The position numbers and the translations under genes are program-made. A stretch of DNA of 64,000 nucleotides from Streptomyces chartreusis NRRL 3882 (GTDB lineage Bacteria > Actinomycetota > Actinomycetes > Streptomycetales > Streptomycetaceae), in contig NZ_LT963352.1 in assembly GCF_900236475.1 (NCBI RefSeq), forward strand, positions 7,721,001 through 7,785,000. The letters run 5' to 3'. A model generated the notes under the pieces. It worked only from the letters and a program-made list of their open reading frames with translations. It was not told where the DNA came from and searched no databases. Below are positions 41,529 to 50,395 of this stretch, in pieces (position 1 is the first letter of the stretch; each line of letters begins with the position of its first letter).

Positions 41529-42323
41529 ATGATGGGACCAGCACACTCACTGTCGGGCGCCGCCGCCTGGCTCGGCGTCGGTGCGGCGGCCGCCGCGGCC
41601 GGGCACCCGATGCCCTGGCCGGTCCTCCTCGTCGGCGCCCTGATCTGCGCCGGTGCCGCGCTCGCCCCGGACCTCGACCACAAGGCGGCCACCATCTCCC
41701 GGTCCTTCGGACCGCTGTCGCGCTGGCTGTGCGAGATCGTCGACAAGCTGTCGTACGCCGTCTACAAGGCCACCAAGAAGCAGGGCGACCCGCGTCGCTC
41801 CGGCGGGCACCGGACGCTCACACACACCTGGCTGTGGGCGGTCCTGATCGGTGCGGGCACCTCGGTCGTGGCGATCACCAGCGACCGCTGGGGAGTGCTG
41901 GCGATCCTCTTCGTGCACTTGGTGCTGGCCATCGAAGGTCTGCTGTGGCGGGCGGCGCGCGGCTCCAGCAGCGACGTCCTGGTGTGGCTGCTGGCCGCGG
42001 CCACCGCGTGGATCCTCGCGGGCGTCCTGGACAAGCCGGGCAACGGCGCGGACTGGCTGTTCACGGCGCCGGGCCAGGAGTACCTCTGGCTCGGGCTGCC
42101 GGTCGTGCTGGGTGCGATCGTGCACGACCTCGGGGACGCGCTCACCGTCTCGGGCTGCCCGATCCTGTGGCCCATACCGGTGGGGCGCAAGCGCTGGTAC
42201 CCGGTCGGGCCGCCGAAGGTCATGCGGTTCCGGGCGGGCAGCTGGGTCGAGCTCAGGGTGCTGATGCCGGTGTTCATGCTGCTCGGCGGGGTGGGCTGCG
42301 CGGCGGCGCTCAACGTGATCTGA
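41529..42323 (+). CDS. YdjM-like membrane-bound metal-dependent hydrolase
   Basis: A 264-residue inner-membrane protein of the YdjM/LexA-binding hydrolase-like family. The metal-binding pattern of the family is visible: PAHSLSG near the N-terminus, ALAPDLDHKAATIS, and HRTLTHTWLWAVLIG with closely spaced histidines, followed later by AIVHDLGDALT. Six or so hydrophobic segments span the membrane. Two adjacent ATG codons (41529, 41532) and an earlier one at 41511 are possible; the sequence MMGPAHSLSG looks most natural. It converges with the L31 gene. Substrate and role are unknown. Confidence 0.87.
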   Translation: MMGPAHSLSGAAAWLGVGAAAAAAGHPMPWPVLLVGALICAGAALAPDLDHKAATISRSFGPLSRWLCEIVDKLSYAVYKATKKQGDPRRSGGHRTLTHTWLWAVLIGAGTSVVAITSDRWGVLAILFVHLVLAIEGLLWRAARGSSSDVLVWLLAAATAWILAGVLDKPGNGADWLFTAPGQEYLWLGLPVVLGAIVHDLGDALTVSGCPILWPIPVGRKRWYPVGPPKVMRFRAGSWVELRVLMPVFMLLGGVGCAAALNVI

Positions 42324-42351
42324 GCGCCGACCGGACCGTTGCAGGCGAGGC

Positions 42352-42597
42352 TCAGCCGCCGCCGTACCGCCGCTCGAACGCGGCGACCCGGCCCTCCGAG
42401 TCCACCGTGCGGGCCTTGCCCGTGTAGAAGGGGTGGCTCTCCGAGGAGATCTCCACGTCCACGACCGGGTAGGTCTCGCCGTCGTCCCACTCGATGGTCT
42501 GGTCGCTGGTCGCGGTGGACCGGGTCAGGAACGCGTAACCGGCGGCCCGGTCGCGGAAGACGACGGGGTGGTAGTCGGGGTGCTTGTCCTGCTGCAT
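42352..42597 (-). CDS. rpmE2: 50S ribosomal protein L31 type B
   Basis: An 81-residue L31 of the zinc-free (C-minus) type: MQQDKHPDYHPVVFRDRAAG, YAFLTRSTATSD, EISSESHPFYTGKARTVDSE, GRVAAFERRYGGG. The CxxC zinc ribbon of L31 type A is missing, so this paralogue can replace the zinc form when zinc is scarce. In other bacteria such copies are often controlled by Zur; no Zur-type palindrome is obvious in the 35 bases before this gene. The DUF5709 gene lies directly upstream on the same strand and may be co-transcribed. Confidence 0.97.
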   Translation of the reverse strand: MQQDKHPDYHPVVFRDRAAGYAFLTRSTATSDQTIEWDDGETYPVVDVEISSESHPFYTGKARTVDSEGRVAAFERRYGGG

Positions 42598-42632
42598 GGA
42601 TGCTCCTCGTGCGGCTCGGGTCGGGCTTGCGA

Positions 42633-43103
42633 TCAGCCGGACAGGGTGTCCTCGTCGACGATGTGCACGGCTGCCTCCTCGGCCGACGCCGCCGCGCCGT
42701 CGATGCCCACGTCCATGGCGACCAGCGCGCTCTCCTCGTCCTCGTGCGCGCCCTCGTCGGGGGCCACCAGCCGGCCGGAGCGGGCGGCGCCGACCTCGTT
42801 GTCCAGGAGTTCCCCGTCGGTGCCCTGGCAGTCCCCGAGACCGTCACCGTCCGGCGCGACGGGTTCCGGCAGCTCCTCGGCGAGCCGCTGGTCCAGCGTC
42901 TCCCCCCGCCGCCGCTCGGCCGCCGTCACGCCGAGGTGCTCGACGGCCCAGGGCCGCTCGGGAGGGGACCAGCCCCGGTCCAGGGGATCGTCGACGCCGT
43001 CGTTCTCCAGGGTGTCCTCGGTGTCGAGCAGCCCCGTGTCCTCCCTCTGCTCGTCTTGGTCCGGCTGGTAGACATCGTCTCCCCAGCCGTCGGAGCTGTT
43101 CAC
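42633..43103 (-). CDS. DUF5709 protein
   Basis: A 156-residue acidic, probably largely disordered protein of the DUF5709 type, common in streptomycetes. The conserved core is DRGWSPPERPWAVEHLGVTA, AERRRGETLDQRLAEELPE, and the C-terminal AAASAEEAAVHIVDEDTLSG. Translation begins at a GTG (43103) preceded by GGAGGTACCC, a strong signal. It stands 35 bases upstream of rpmE2. The function is unknown. The 203-base gap upstream contains only a GGAACC-GCT-GGTTCC inverted repeat (43187-43201). Confidence 0.85.
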   Translation of the reverse strand: MNSSDGWGDDVYQPDQDEQREDTGLLDTEDTLENDGVDDPLDRGWSPPERPWAVEHLGVTAAERRRGETLDQRLAEELPEPVAPDGDGLGDCQGTDGELLDNEVGAARSGRLVAPDEGAHEDEESALVAMDVGIDGAAASAEEAAVHIVDEDTLSG

Positions 43104-43306
43104 GGGTACCTCCAGGGGGTGGGGACGGGCCCGCTCTCAACGGTGCCCGCGCCGGGCCGCCGCCGCACGGAGCACTGGCGCCGCCCGGAACCGCTGGTTC
43201 CAGGGCGTTCCCCGAGCCGGTGCCTGATTCCAGCCTTCCACCCCGGCTCAGGACCGCGCAACGCCACGGACCCCACGGTTCCGCCTGTCCCGGGCCCCTA
43301 GCCCGC

Positions 43307-45088
43307 TCACCCGTGCCAGGACCTCCACAACGCCGCATACGCCCCGTCCGCCGCCACCAGTTCCTCGTGGCTGCCCAGTTCGCTGATGCGGCCGTTCTCG
43401 ACGACGGCGATGACGTCCGCGTCGTGGGCGGTGTGGAGGCGGTGGGCGATGGCGACGACGGTGCGGCCGTCGAGGACCTTGGCGAGGGATCGTTCCAGGT
43501 GGCGGGCGGCGCGCGGGTCGAGCAGGGACGTCGCCTCGTCCAGCACCAGGGTGTGCGGGTCCGCCAGCACCAGGCGGGCCAGGGCGATCTGCTGGGCCTG
43601 GGCGGGGGTGAGCGTCAGGCCGCCCGAGCCGACCTCGGTGTCCAGCCCGTCGTCGAGCGCCCGGGCCCAGTCGTCCGCGTCGACCGCGCCCAGCGCCGCC
43701 CACAGCTCGGCGTCGCCGGCGCCGGTCCGGGCGAGCCGGAGGTTGTCGCGCAGGGAGCCAACGAAGACGTGGTGCTCCTGGTTGACGAGGGCGACATGGG
43801 CGCGAACGCGCTCCGCCGGCATCCGGGACAGCTCGGCGCTGCCCAGGGTGATCCGGCCGTCCCGGGGCGCGTAGATGCCGGCGAGCAGCCGGCCCAGCGT
43901 CGACTTGCCCGCACCCGACGGGCCGACCAGGGCCAGCCGGGTGCCGGGGGACACCTGCAGGGACACCTTGCGCAGGACGTCCACCCCCTCCAGGTAGCCG
44001 AAGTGCACCCGGTCGGCGTGCACATGGCGTCCGTCGGGGGACACGGAGGGGTCGCCGGCGTCCGGCTCGATGTCCCGGACCCCGACGAGCCGGGCCAGCG
44101 ACACCTGGGCCACCTGGAGCTCGTCGTACCAGCGCAGGATCATGCCCACCGGGTCGACGAGCATCTGGGCGATCAGCGCGCCCGTGGTGAGCTGGCCGAC
44201 GTCGATCCAGCCGTGCAGTGCGAACACGCCGCCGACCAGGAGGACCGAGGCCAGCACGGTCACGTGGGTGACGTTGATGACCGGGAAGAGGACCGACCGC
44301 AGCCACAGCGTGTAGCGCTCCCAGGCCGTCCATTCCCTGATCCGGCGCTCCGACAACGCGACGCGCCGGTCGCCGAGGCGGTGCGCCTCGACGGTGCGCC
44401 CGGCGTCCACGGTCTCGGCGAGCGCGGCGGCCACGGCGGCGTACCCGGCGGCCTCCGAGCGGTAGGCGGCCGGTGCCCGCCGGAAGTACCAGCGGCAGCC
44501 GACGATCAGCAGCGGCAGGGCGAGCAGCACGGCGAGCGCCAGCGGCGGCGCCGTGACGACCAGCCCGCCCATCAGCAGCACCACCCACACCACGCCGATC
44601 GACAACTGCGGCACGGCCTCGCGCATGGCGTTGGCCAGCCGGTCGATGTCCGTGGTGATCCGTGACAGCAGATCGCCGGTCCCGGCCCGCTCCAGCACAC
44701 CGGGCGGCAGCCCGACCGACCGTACGAGGAAGTCCTCGCGCAGGTCGGCCAGCATCCGCTCGCCGAGCATCGCGCCGCGCAGCCGCACCTGGCGGACGAA
44801 CAGGGCCTGGACGGCCAGCGCCGCCACGAACAGCCCCGCGGTGAGTTCCAGCCGCAGGTCCCGCGCTCCGTCGGACACCCGCTCCACGACTCCGCCCAGC
44901 AGCCACGGACCGGCCATCGAGGCGACGACGGCGACCGTGTTGACGCCGACGAGCAGCAGGAACGCCCGGCGGTGCCGGCGCAGCAGTTCGGCCACGTAGG
45001 CGCGGACGGTCGTGGGGGCACCGACCGGCAGGGTGTTCGCCGTCGTCGGGGCCGCCGGGTCGTACGCCGGTGGCGCCACGCCGATCAT
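43307..45088 (-). CDS. ABC exporter half-transporter, catalytic-Walker subunit
   Basis: A 593-residue type IV ABC half-exporter: six membrane helices in residues about 40-320, then the nucleotide-binding domain. Walker A is intact (GPSGAGKST, 389-397), the Q-loop is LVNQEHH, Walker B is LVLDEATSLLD (514-524) and the switch histidine is present (IAHRLHT). The signature motif, normally LSGGQ, is LTPAQ (493-497), so this subunit cannot complete an ATP site on its own. Its ATG overlaps the stop of the upstream half-transporter, which has the mirror-image defects, so the two form an asymmetric heterodimer. Substrate unknown; lipid or drug export is typical. Confidence 0.94.
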   Translation of the reverse strand: MIGVAPPAYDPAAPTTANTLPVGAPTTVRAYVAELLRRHRRAFLLLVGVNTVAVVASMAGPWLLGGVVERVSDGARDLRLELTAGLFVAALAVQALFVRQVRLRGAMLGERMLADLREDFLVRSVGLPPGVLERAGTGDLLSRITTDIDRLANAMREAVPQLSIGVVWVVLLMGGLVVTAPPLALAVLLALPLLIVGCRWYFRRAPAAYRSEAAGYAAVAAALAETVDAGRTVEAHRLGDRRVALSERRIREWTAWERYTLWLRSVLFPVINVTHVTVLASVLLVGGVFALHGWIDVGQLTTGALIAQMLVDPVGMILRWYDELQVAQVSLARLVGVRDIEPDAGDPSVSPDGRHVHADRVHFGYLEGVDVLRKVSLQVSPGTRLALVGPSGAGKSTLGRLLAGIYAPRDGRITLGSAELSRMPAERVRAHVALVNQEHHVFVGSLRDNLRLARTGAGDAELWAALGAVDADDWARALDDGLDTEVGSGGLTLTPAQAQQIALARLVLADPHTLVLDEATSLLDPRAARHLERSLAKVLDGRTVVAIAHRLHTAHDADVIAVVENGRISELGSHEELVAADGAYAALWRSWHG

Positions 45089-46890
45089 GCCTTCTCCTCG
45101 ATCTCTTCCAGTTCCTGCAGTACGTCCTTCAGGGCGACGGAACCGCTCAGCGCGGCCTCGTCGTCCGTCTCGCGGGTGACGACGGCCCGGTAGCCGGGTT
45201 CGGTGTGCAGCAGCTCGCGATGCGTGCCGGTCGCCGCGACCTCGCCGTCGTGCAGGAACACGACCCGGTCGGCGCGGTCCAGCAGCAGCGGCGAGGAGGT
45301 GAACACCACGGTCGTGCGCCCCGCGCGCAGCTCCCGCACGCCCTGCGCGATCCGCGCCTCGGTGTGCGAGTCGACGGCCGAGGTCGGCTCGTCCAGGACG
45401 AGCACCTCCGGGTCCGTGATCAGCGACCGGGCGAGCGCGAGCCGCTGGCGCTGGCCGCCGGACAGGGAACGGCCGCGTTCGGTGATCCGGGCGTCCATCG
45501 GGTCGGCGGCGTCCACCGACCCCTGCACCAGCGCCGCCAGCACGTCGTCGCACTGCGCGGCGGCCAGTGCAGCCCGCGGTTCGACAGCGCCCGACGCGGG
45601 TACGTCGAGCAGTTCGCGCAGCGAGCCGGACAGCAGCACGGGGTCCTTGTCCTGGACGAGGACGGCCGTACGGGCACAGTCCAGCGGGAGTTCGTCGAGC
45701 GGCACACCGCCCAGCAGTACCGAGGTGCCCTCCTGCGGAGGATGCCCGCCCAGCCGTTCCGCCAGCCGGCCGGCCGCGTCCGGGTCGCCGCACACCACGG
45801 CGGTGAACAGGCCGGCGTCGGCGAGCAGCCCGGTGTCCGGGTCGTACAGGTCTCCGGACGGGAGGCCGGCCCCAAGTGACCCGGCGGTGTCCGTGGCCCG
45901 CTCCAGCGACAGCACGCCCGCGGCCCGTTTGGCGGACGGCCGGGAGAAGGAGTACGCCATGGCGATCTCCTCGAAGTGCCGCAGCGGATAGGTGAGGACC
46001 ATCACCGAGCTGTAGACGGTGACCAGTTCACCGACGGTGATCCGGCCCTGGCGCGCCAGGTGCACGCCGTACCAGACGACGGCGATGAGCAGCAGCCCCG
46101 GCAGCAGGACCTGGATCGCGGAGATCAGGGACCACATCCGGGCGCTGCGCACCGCCGCGTGCCGGACCTCCTGGGAGGCGCGGCGGTAGCGATCGAGGAA
46201 GAGTTCCTCACCGCCGATGCCGCGCAGCACGCGCAGACCGGCGACGGTGTCCGAGGCAAGTTCGGTGGCGCGTCCGGCCTTCTCGCGCTGCACGTCGGCA
46301 CGCCGGGTGGCGCGGGGCAGCAGCGGCAGCACGGCGAGGGCCAGCACGGGCAGGCCCACGGCGACGACCACGCCGAGCGCGGGCTGGTAGACGAGCAGTG
46401 CGGCGCAGACCAGCACGATGGTGACCAGAGCCGCGGTGAACCGCGACCAGGCCTCCACGAACCAGCCGATCTTCTCGACGTCACCCGTGGAGACGGCCAC
46501 GACCTCACCGGCCGCGACGCGCCGGGTCAGCGCCGAGCCCAACTGGGCGGCCTTGCGGGCGAGCAGTTGCTGGACGCGGGCGGCGGCCGTGATCCAGTTG
46601 GTGACGGCGGTGCGGTGCAGGAAGGTGTCGCCGACGGCGTTGCCGACGCAGGCCAGCACCAGCAGGCCGCCCGCCAGGGCGAGTTGCCCGCCGGAGCGGT
46701 CGACGACGGCCTGGACGGCGACACCGACGCAGAACGGCAGCGCGGCGACGGAGGCGAAGTGCAGCAGCCCCCAGGCCAGCGACTTGAGCTGCCCGTCCAG
46801 CTGATTGCGGAAGAGCCACCACAGGAATCGGGGACCCGAACGCGCGTCCGGCACGCCCGGGTCGGGGTACGGAAGGTCTTGAATCTGCAT
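45085..46890 (-). CDS. ABC exporter half-transporter with degenerate Walker A
   Basis: A 601-residue ABC half-exporter with six membrane helices in residues about 35-310. In its nucleotide-binding domain the Walker A position reads VVCGDPDAAGRLAERL (about 365-380), without the lysine and Ser/Thr that hold ATP phosphates. The signature LSGGQ (476-480), the Q-loop LVQDKDPVL and Walker B VLVLDEPTSAVD (496-507) are intact, while the H-loop has FTSSPLLL with no histidine. It therefore supplies only the signature half of the working ATP site in a heterodimer with the next gene, to which it is coupled by ATGA. The ATG at 46890 has only a weak ribosome-binding site. Confidence 0.93.
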   Translation of the reverse strand: MQIQDLPYPDPGVPDARSGPRFLWWLFRNQLDGQLKSLAWGLLHFASVAALPFCVGVAVQAVVDRSGGQLALAGGLLVLACVGNAVGDTFLHRTAVTNWITAAARVQQLLARKAAQLGSALTRRVAAGEVVAVSTGDVEKIGWFVEAWSRFTAALVTIVLVCAALLVYQPALGVVVAVGLPVLALAVLPLLPRATRRADVQREKAGRATELASDTVAGLRVLRGIGGEELFLDRYRRASQEVRHAAVRSARMWSLISAIQVLLPGLLLIAVVWYGVHLARQGRITVGELVTVYSSVMVLTYPLRHFEEIAMAYSFSRPSAKRAAGVLSLERATDTAGSLGAGLPSGDLYDPDTGLLADAGLFTAVVCGDPDAAGRLAERLGGHPPQEGTSVLLGGVPLDELPLDCARTAVLVQDKDPVLLSGSLRELLDVPASGAVEPRAALAAAQCDDVLAALVQGSVDAADPMDARITERGRSLSGGQRQRLALARSLITDPEVLVLDEPTSAVDSHTEARIAQGVRELRAGRTTVVFTSSPLLLDRADRVVFLHDGEVAATGTHRELLHTEPGYRAVVTRETDDEAALSGSVALKDVLQELEEIEEKA

Positions 46891-47090
46891 GACGTCCCAG
46901 TGGCTCGTGTCAGGGGGGATGGGGGTTCGGCCGACGGCAACAAACCGTGACAGGTTCGCGTCGTCACGTGGTCGGAGGCAACAGGTTTTCCACCCACCGA
47001 ACGGAACCGGCCGACAGGGGAGGGAACAGGGCGCCTCGGCGGGCCGGTGCTCATTGCGGAGGCGGTGAGACTCCCCGTAGAACACCGCCC

Positions 47091-48698
47091 ATGAAGAGAC
47101 GGATCGTCATGTCCATGCTTGCCGGAGCGACCCTTCTGGCGAGCACCCTCCTCGGGACCGGTCCCGCCCGTGCGGCCGACGTCCCCGCCGAGTTCGGCAC
47201 CGACTGGCACGACCCGGTGACGGCCGCCCCGCCCGTCCCGAAGCCCGGAGGCCGGTCCTGCGAAGTCACCCTGGTCCGGGCGCAGTTCCGCGACTTCACC
47301 CCGTACCGGGGCACGTACACCCCGCCCGGCGACTGCGGCGACCGCTGGAGCAAGGTGGTGCTGCGGCTCGACGGCAAGGTCAAGGGGCGCCAGTACGACC
47401 GGCTCGGCCATCTGCACGTCGGCGGGGTCGAGATCCTCCGTACGTCGACACCGCAGCCCTCGCCCGACGGCATCGAGTGGTCGGTGGAGAAGGACGTCAC
47501 CCGCTACGGCGACACCTTCCGCAGCCGCCAGGACGTCGAGATGCTCATCGGGAACGTCGTCGACGACACCTACACGGGCGTCCTCGACGTCAAGGTCACG
47601 CTGACCTTCTACGGGGGCCGCCCCGACGGGGGGAGCCCCGACCGGGTCCTCACCCTCGACCAAGGGGCGGACGGCGCGACCACCCTCACGACCCCGCGCA
47701 ACAGCGAACGCGTCGTCGCCGAGGTGTACGCCACCGGCTCCGGCGGCGGCTGCGAGGAGTACTGGTACCTGACCGTGCCCGACCCGGCGCCGTACTCCTG
47801 CAAGGCGGGCCGAGGCCCCTACCGCGAGGTGCAGATCCGCGTGGACGGCCGGCTCGCGGGCATCGCCGCACCGTTTCCCACCGTGTGGACCGGCGGCTGG
47901 TCCAACCCGTTCCTCTGGTACGTGATCCCGGGCCCGCGCGCCTTCGACATCAAGCCGATCACCTACGACCTCACCCCCTTCGCCGGGCTCCTCAACGACG
48001 GCCGCCCGCACCGCGTCGAGGTCTCGGTCGTCGGCGTGCCCGAGGGGCGGACCGGCTGGAGCACCCCCGTGAACGTCCTGGTCTGGCAGGACGAGCAGCG
48101 TGCCCACGTTCCCGGGAAGCTCACCGCGCACAAGGCGGGCGACCTCGCCGACTCCTCGGCGTACACGCCCGGTCCGGACCACCGGGTCGACACCGAGGGC
48201 GCCCACCGGCTGACCGTCGCGGGGTACGTCGACACCTCGCACGGCCGCGTCACGACCACCGTCGGCCGTTCGCTCGCCCACACCTCCGAGCACCGCTGGA
48301 CGGACGGCGAGACGACCGACGCCCTCACGGCCACGTGGACCGACGACGAGTCGGTGACCGTCGACGGACGCGGACCGGCCCGCACCGCTCGCACGCACCG
48401 GACGTACACGATGGACGGCACGACCACCCTCGGCGCGGGCGACCGGCTGCGCACCGTGCTGACCCTCGGCGACCGGGCCACGGCCGTCGAGACGCGCGGC
48501 GGCCGGCGTACGGCGTGGTCGCGGCTCGACGACTCGTACACGGGCGACGCCACGTACACGGCGAACGTGCCCCGCGACCAGCGGCACGCGGTCGGCACGA
48601 CGAGCGAGCGCTACCGGCTGTACGGCACGCACGGCTGCTACGACCGCACACTGACCACCGTGCAGGGGGTGCTCACGGAGGACCGCCGCCGTTGCTGA
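47091..48698 (+). CDS. Secreted PNGase-A-like peptide-N4-asparagine amidase
   Basis: A 535-residue exported protein related to plant and fungal peptide-N4-(N-acetyl-beta-glucosaminyl)asparagine amidase A, which releases N-glycans from glycopeptides. A signal peptide (MKRRIVMSMLAGATLLASTL, cleavage near ARAA) precedes the jelly-roll half: CEVTLVRAQFRDFTPYRGTY, RLDGKVKGRQYDRLGHLHVG, GVEILRTSTPQPSPDGIEWS, VEKDVTRYGDTF. The second half includes GGGCEEYWYLTVPDP and FPTVWTGGWSNPFLWYVIPG. The family is rare in bacteria apart from actinomycetes. The start at 47091 has only a distant GGAGG; 47109 is an alternative ATG. The likely role is recovery of sugar or peptide from environmental glycoproteins. 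Confidence 0.85.
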   Translation: MKRRIVMSMLAGATLLASTLLGTGPARAADVPAEFGTDWHDPVTAAPPVPKPGGRSCEVTLVRAQFRDFTPYRGTYTPPGDCGDRWSKVVLRLDGKVKGRQYDRLGHLHVGGVEILRTSTPQPSPDGIEWSVEKDVTRYGDTFRSRQDVEMLIGNVVDDTYTGVLDVKVTLTFYGGRPDGGSPDRVLTLDQGADGATTLTTPRNSERVVAEVYATGSGGGCEEYWYLTVPDPAPYSCKAGRGPYREVQIRVDGRLAGIAAPFPTVWTGGWSNPFLWYVIPGPRAFDIKPITYDLTPFAGLLNDGRPHRVEVSVVGVPEGRTGWSTPVNVLVWQDEQRAHVPGKLTAHKAGDLADSSAYTPGPDHRVDTEGAHRLTVAGYVDTSHGRVTTTVGRSLAHTSEHRWTDGETTDALTATWTDDESVTVDGRGPARTARTHRTYTMDGTTTLGAGDRLRTVLTLGDRATAVETRGGRRTAWSRLDDSYTGDATYTANVPRDQRHAVGTTSERYRLYGTHGCYDRTLTTVQGVLTEDRRRC

Positions 48699-48717
48699 GG
48701 GGGTCCCTGGGGTGCGT

Positions 48718-48731
48718 GTGACATACGTCAC
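48718..48731. promoter_or_regulatory. Crp-type binding site upstream of dctA
   Basis: GTGACATACGTCAC exactly fits the actinobacterial Crp consensus GTG-N6-GNCAC and is a perfect GTGAC/GTCAC inverted repeat. It lies in the intergenic region 143 bases before the dctA start codon. A second inverted repeat, GTCTTG-N8-CAAGAC (48764-48783), follows it. Confidence 0.6.
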
Positions 48732-48873
48732 TTAGGACGCTTTTACATGGCTGAAACGTTGCGGTCTTGTGCGCGATCAAGACAGCCTCCAGAGTGTACG
48801 GCTACGGAAGCCGCTTTCCGTATCGCAGAAGTCCCCTCCGGCCTCTGTGTGTCCCGTCCCCCTAGGAGGCCCC

Positions 48874-50286
48874 GTGCCACCGTCGGTACCGTCCCTGTCG
48901 CGGCGCGTCGCACGCACCCTGCGTACCTCACTCTTCGCGCAGGTCCTCTGCGCGCTCGTCCTCGGAATCGTCGTCGGGAAGCTGTGGCCGGATACGGCCA
49001 CGGCTTTCCAGCCGCTCGGCGACGGTTTCACCCGGCTCATCAAGACGGTGATCTCGCCTCTGGTGTTCTGCGTGGTCGTCGTCGGCATCGCCAAGGCCGG
49101 TGACCTGAAGGCGTTCGGCCGGATCGGGGTCAAGGCCCTCATCTGGTTCGAGGTGGCCTCCACCGCCGCCCTGGTCATCGGCCTGGTCGCCGCCAACGTC
49201 GTCGGGCCCGGCAAGGGCATGAACGTCGACCCCTCCTCGCTGGACGCCGCCGCGGTGAACCAGACGACGGGCGGTGGGCATCTGCCCTCGACGACCGAGT
49301 TCGTCCTCAACGCCCTGCCCGAGAGTTTCGTCGGCGCCTTCGCCGAGAACGAACTGCTCCAAGTCCTCATCCTGGCCTGCCTGGTGGGCGCGGCCCTGCT
49401 GCACCTCGGACACACCAAGGTGCCGAAGATCCTGCCCGCCATCGACCAGGCCCAGGAAGTGATCTTCACGGTCGTCGGGTTCATCATGCGGCTCGCCCCG
49501 CTCGCGGTGTTCGGCGCGATGGCCCACCTGGTCGGCAACTACGGGCTGGGCGTGATGAAGACGTACGCCAAGCTCATCGTGCTCTGCTACGTGGCGGCCG
49601 CGCTGTTCGTCGTGCTGCTCGCCGTCGCCCTGCGGATGGTGACGGGGCTCAGTCTCTGGAAGTTCCTGCGCTACATCCGCGAGGAGATGCTGCTGGCGCT
49701 CGGCACCGCGTCCACCGAGTCGGTCATGCCGCGCGTGATGCAGAAGCTGCGCCGGGCCGGTGCCCGCGACGACGCGGTGGGTCTGGTGCTGCCCACGGGC
49801 TACTCCTTCAACCTCGACGGAGCCTCGCTCTACCTGTCCATCGGCACACTGTTCATCGCCCAGGCCGTGGGCGTGGATCTGAGCCTGGGCCAGCAGATCA
49901 CCGTGGTCCTGGTGCTGATGCTGACCAGCAAGGGCATGGCGGGCATCCCCGGTTCGGCGTTCCTCGCCCTGTCCGCGACCGCCTCGTCCCTGGGCGCCAT
50001 CCCGGCCGGAGCCGTCGCCCTGCTGCTCGGCGTGGACCGCATCATGGACTCGATGCGCGTCGTCACGAACCTGCTCGGCAACTGCGTCGCCGTCTTCGCG
50101 GTGTCCCGCTGGGAGGGTGCCCTGGACATCGAGCGGGCCAAGAAGACGCTCGACGGGGAGGAGACGGGCCCGCCGGACGGCGGTGACGGCGACGAGGCCC
50201 GGGCGGTCGAGCCGACGGCGGCCGAAACCCCGGCGCCGGGCATCCCCGCCCAGAAGCCCAAGGAACCCGCTCCCGAGGTCGGTTGA
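48874..50286 (+). CDS. dctA: C4-dicarboxylate:cation symporter
   Basis: A 470-residue DAACS-family symporter (DctA/GltP type) that imports succinate, fumarate or malate with protons or sodium. Signatures are the N-terminal FAQVLCALVLGIVVGKLWPD, LIKTVISPLVFCVVVVGIAK, the serine-rich loop region LALGTASTESVMPRVMQKLR, VLPTGYSFNLDGASLYLSIG (TM7), LTSKGMAGIPGSAFLALSAT and the TM8 motif MRVVTNLLGNCVAVFAVSRW. The start is the GTG at 48874 because GGAGG precedes it by 4-5 bases; an in-frame ATG upstream has no such site. The C-terminal 50 residues are disordered and Pro/Ala-rich. Regulation by Crp is suggested by the upstream site. Confidence 0.96.
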   Translation: MPPSVPSLSRRVARTLRTSLFAQVLCALVLGIVVGKLWPDTATAFQPLGDGFTRLIKTVISPLVFCVVVVGIAKAGDLKAFGRIGVKALIWFEVASTAALVIGLVAANVVGPGKGMNVDPSSLDAAAVNQTTGGGHLPSTTEFVLNALPESFVGAFAENELLQVLILACLVGAALLHLGHTKVPKILPAIDQAQEVIFTVVGFIMRLAPLAVFGAMAHLVGNYGLGVMKTYAKLIVLCYVAAALFVVLLAVALRMVTGLSLWKFLRYIREEMLLALGTASTESVMPRVMQKLRRAGARDDAVGLVLPTGYSFNLDGASLYLSIGTLFIAQAVGVDLSLGQQITVVLVLMLTSKGMAGIPGSAFLALSATASSLGAIPAGAVALLLGVDRIMDSMRVVTNLLGNCVAVFAVSRWEGALDIERAKKTLDGEETGPPDGGDGDEARAVEPTAAETPAPGIPAQKPKEPAPEVG

Positions 50287-50307
50287 CCGAAACCGACCGA
50301 AATCGAA

Positions 50308-50353
50308 GGGGCCGCGGCCACCGCTCCGGCATGAGGAGCGGTGGCCGCGGCCC
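50308..50353 (+). terminator. Hairpin terminator after dctA
   Basis: A perfect 19-base-pair stem (50309-50327 with 50335-50353) encloses a GGCATGA loop, 22 bases after the dctA stop. It also lies 42 bases beyond the stop of the convergent marR gene and may serve both. Confidence 0.88.
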
Positions 50354-50395
50354 GTCGTGGGTTTTCCTGGCCCGTCAGCAGGAACGCGCCGACCG

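Noticed and set aside
46947..47090. 48-residue N-terminal extension of the PNGase-A-like protein
   Set aside because: The extension would bury the clear signal peptide beginning MKRRIVMSM at 47091.
48769..48873. Longer start for dctA
   Set aside because: The upstream ATG lacks a ribosome-binding site, whereas the GTG at 48874 follows GGAGG directly.
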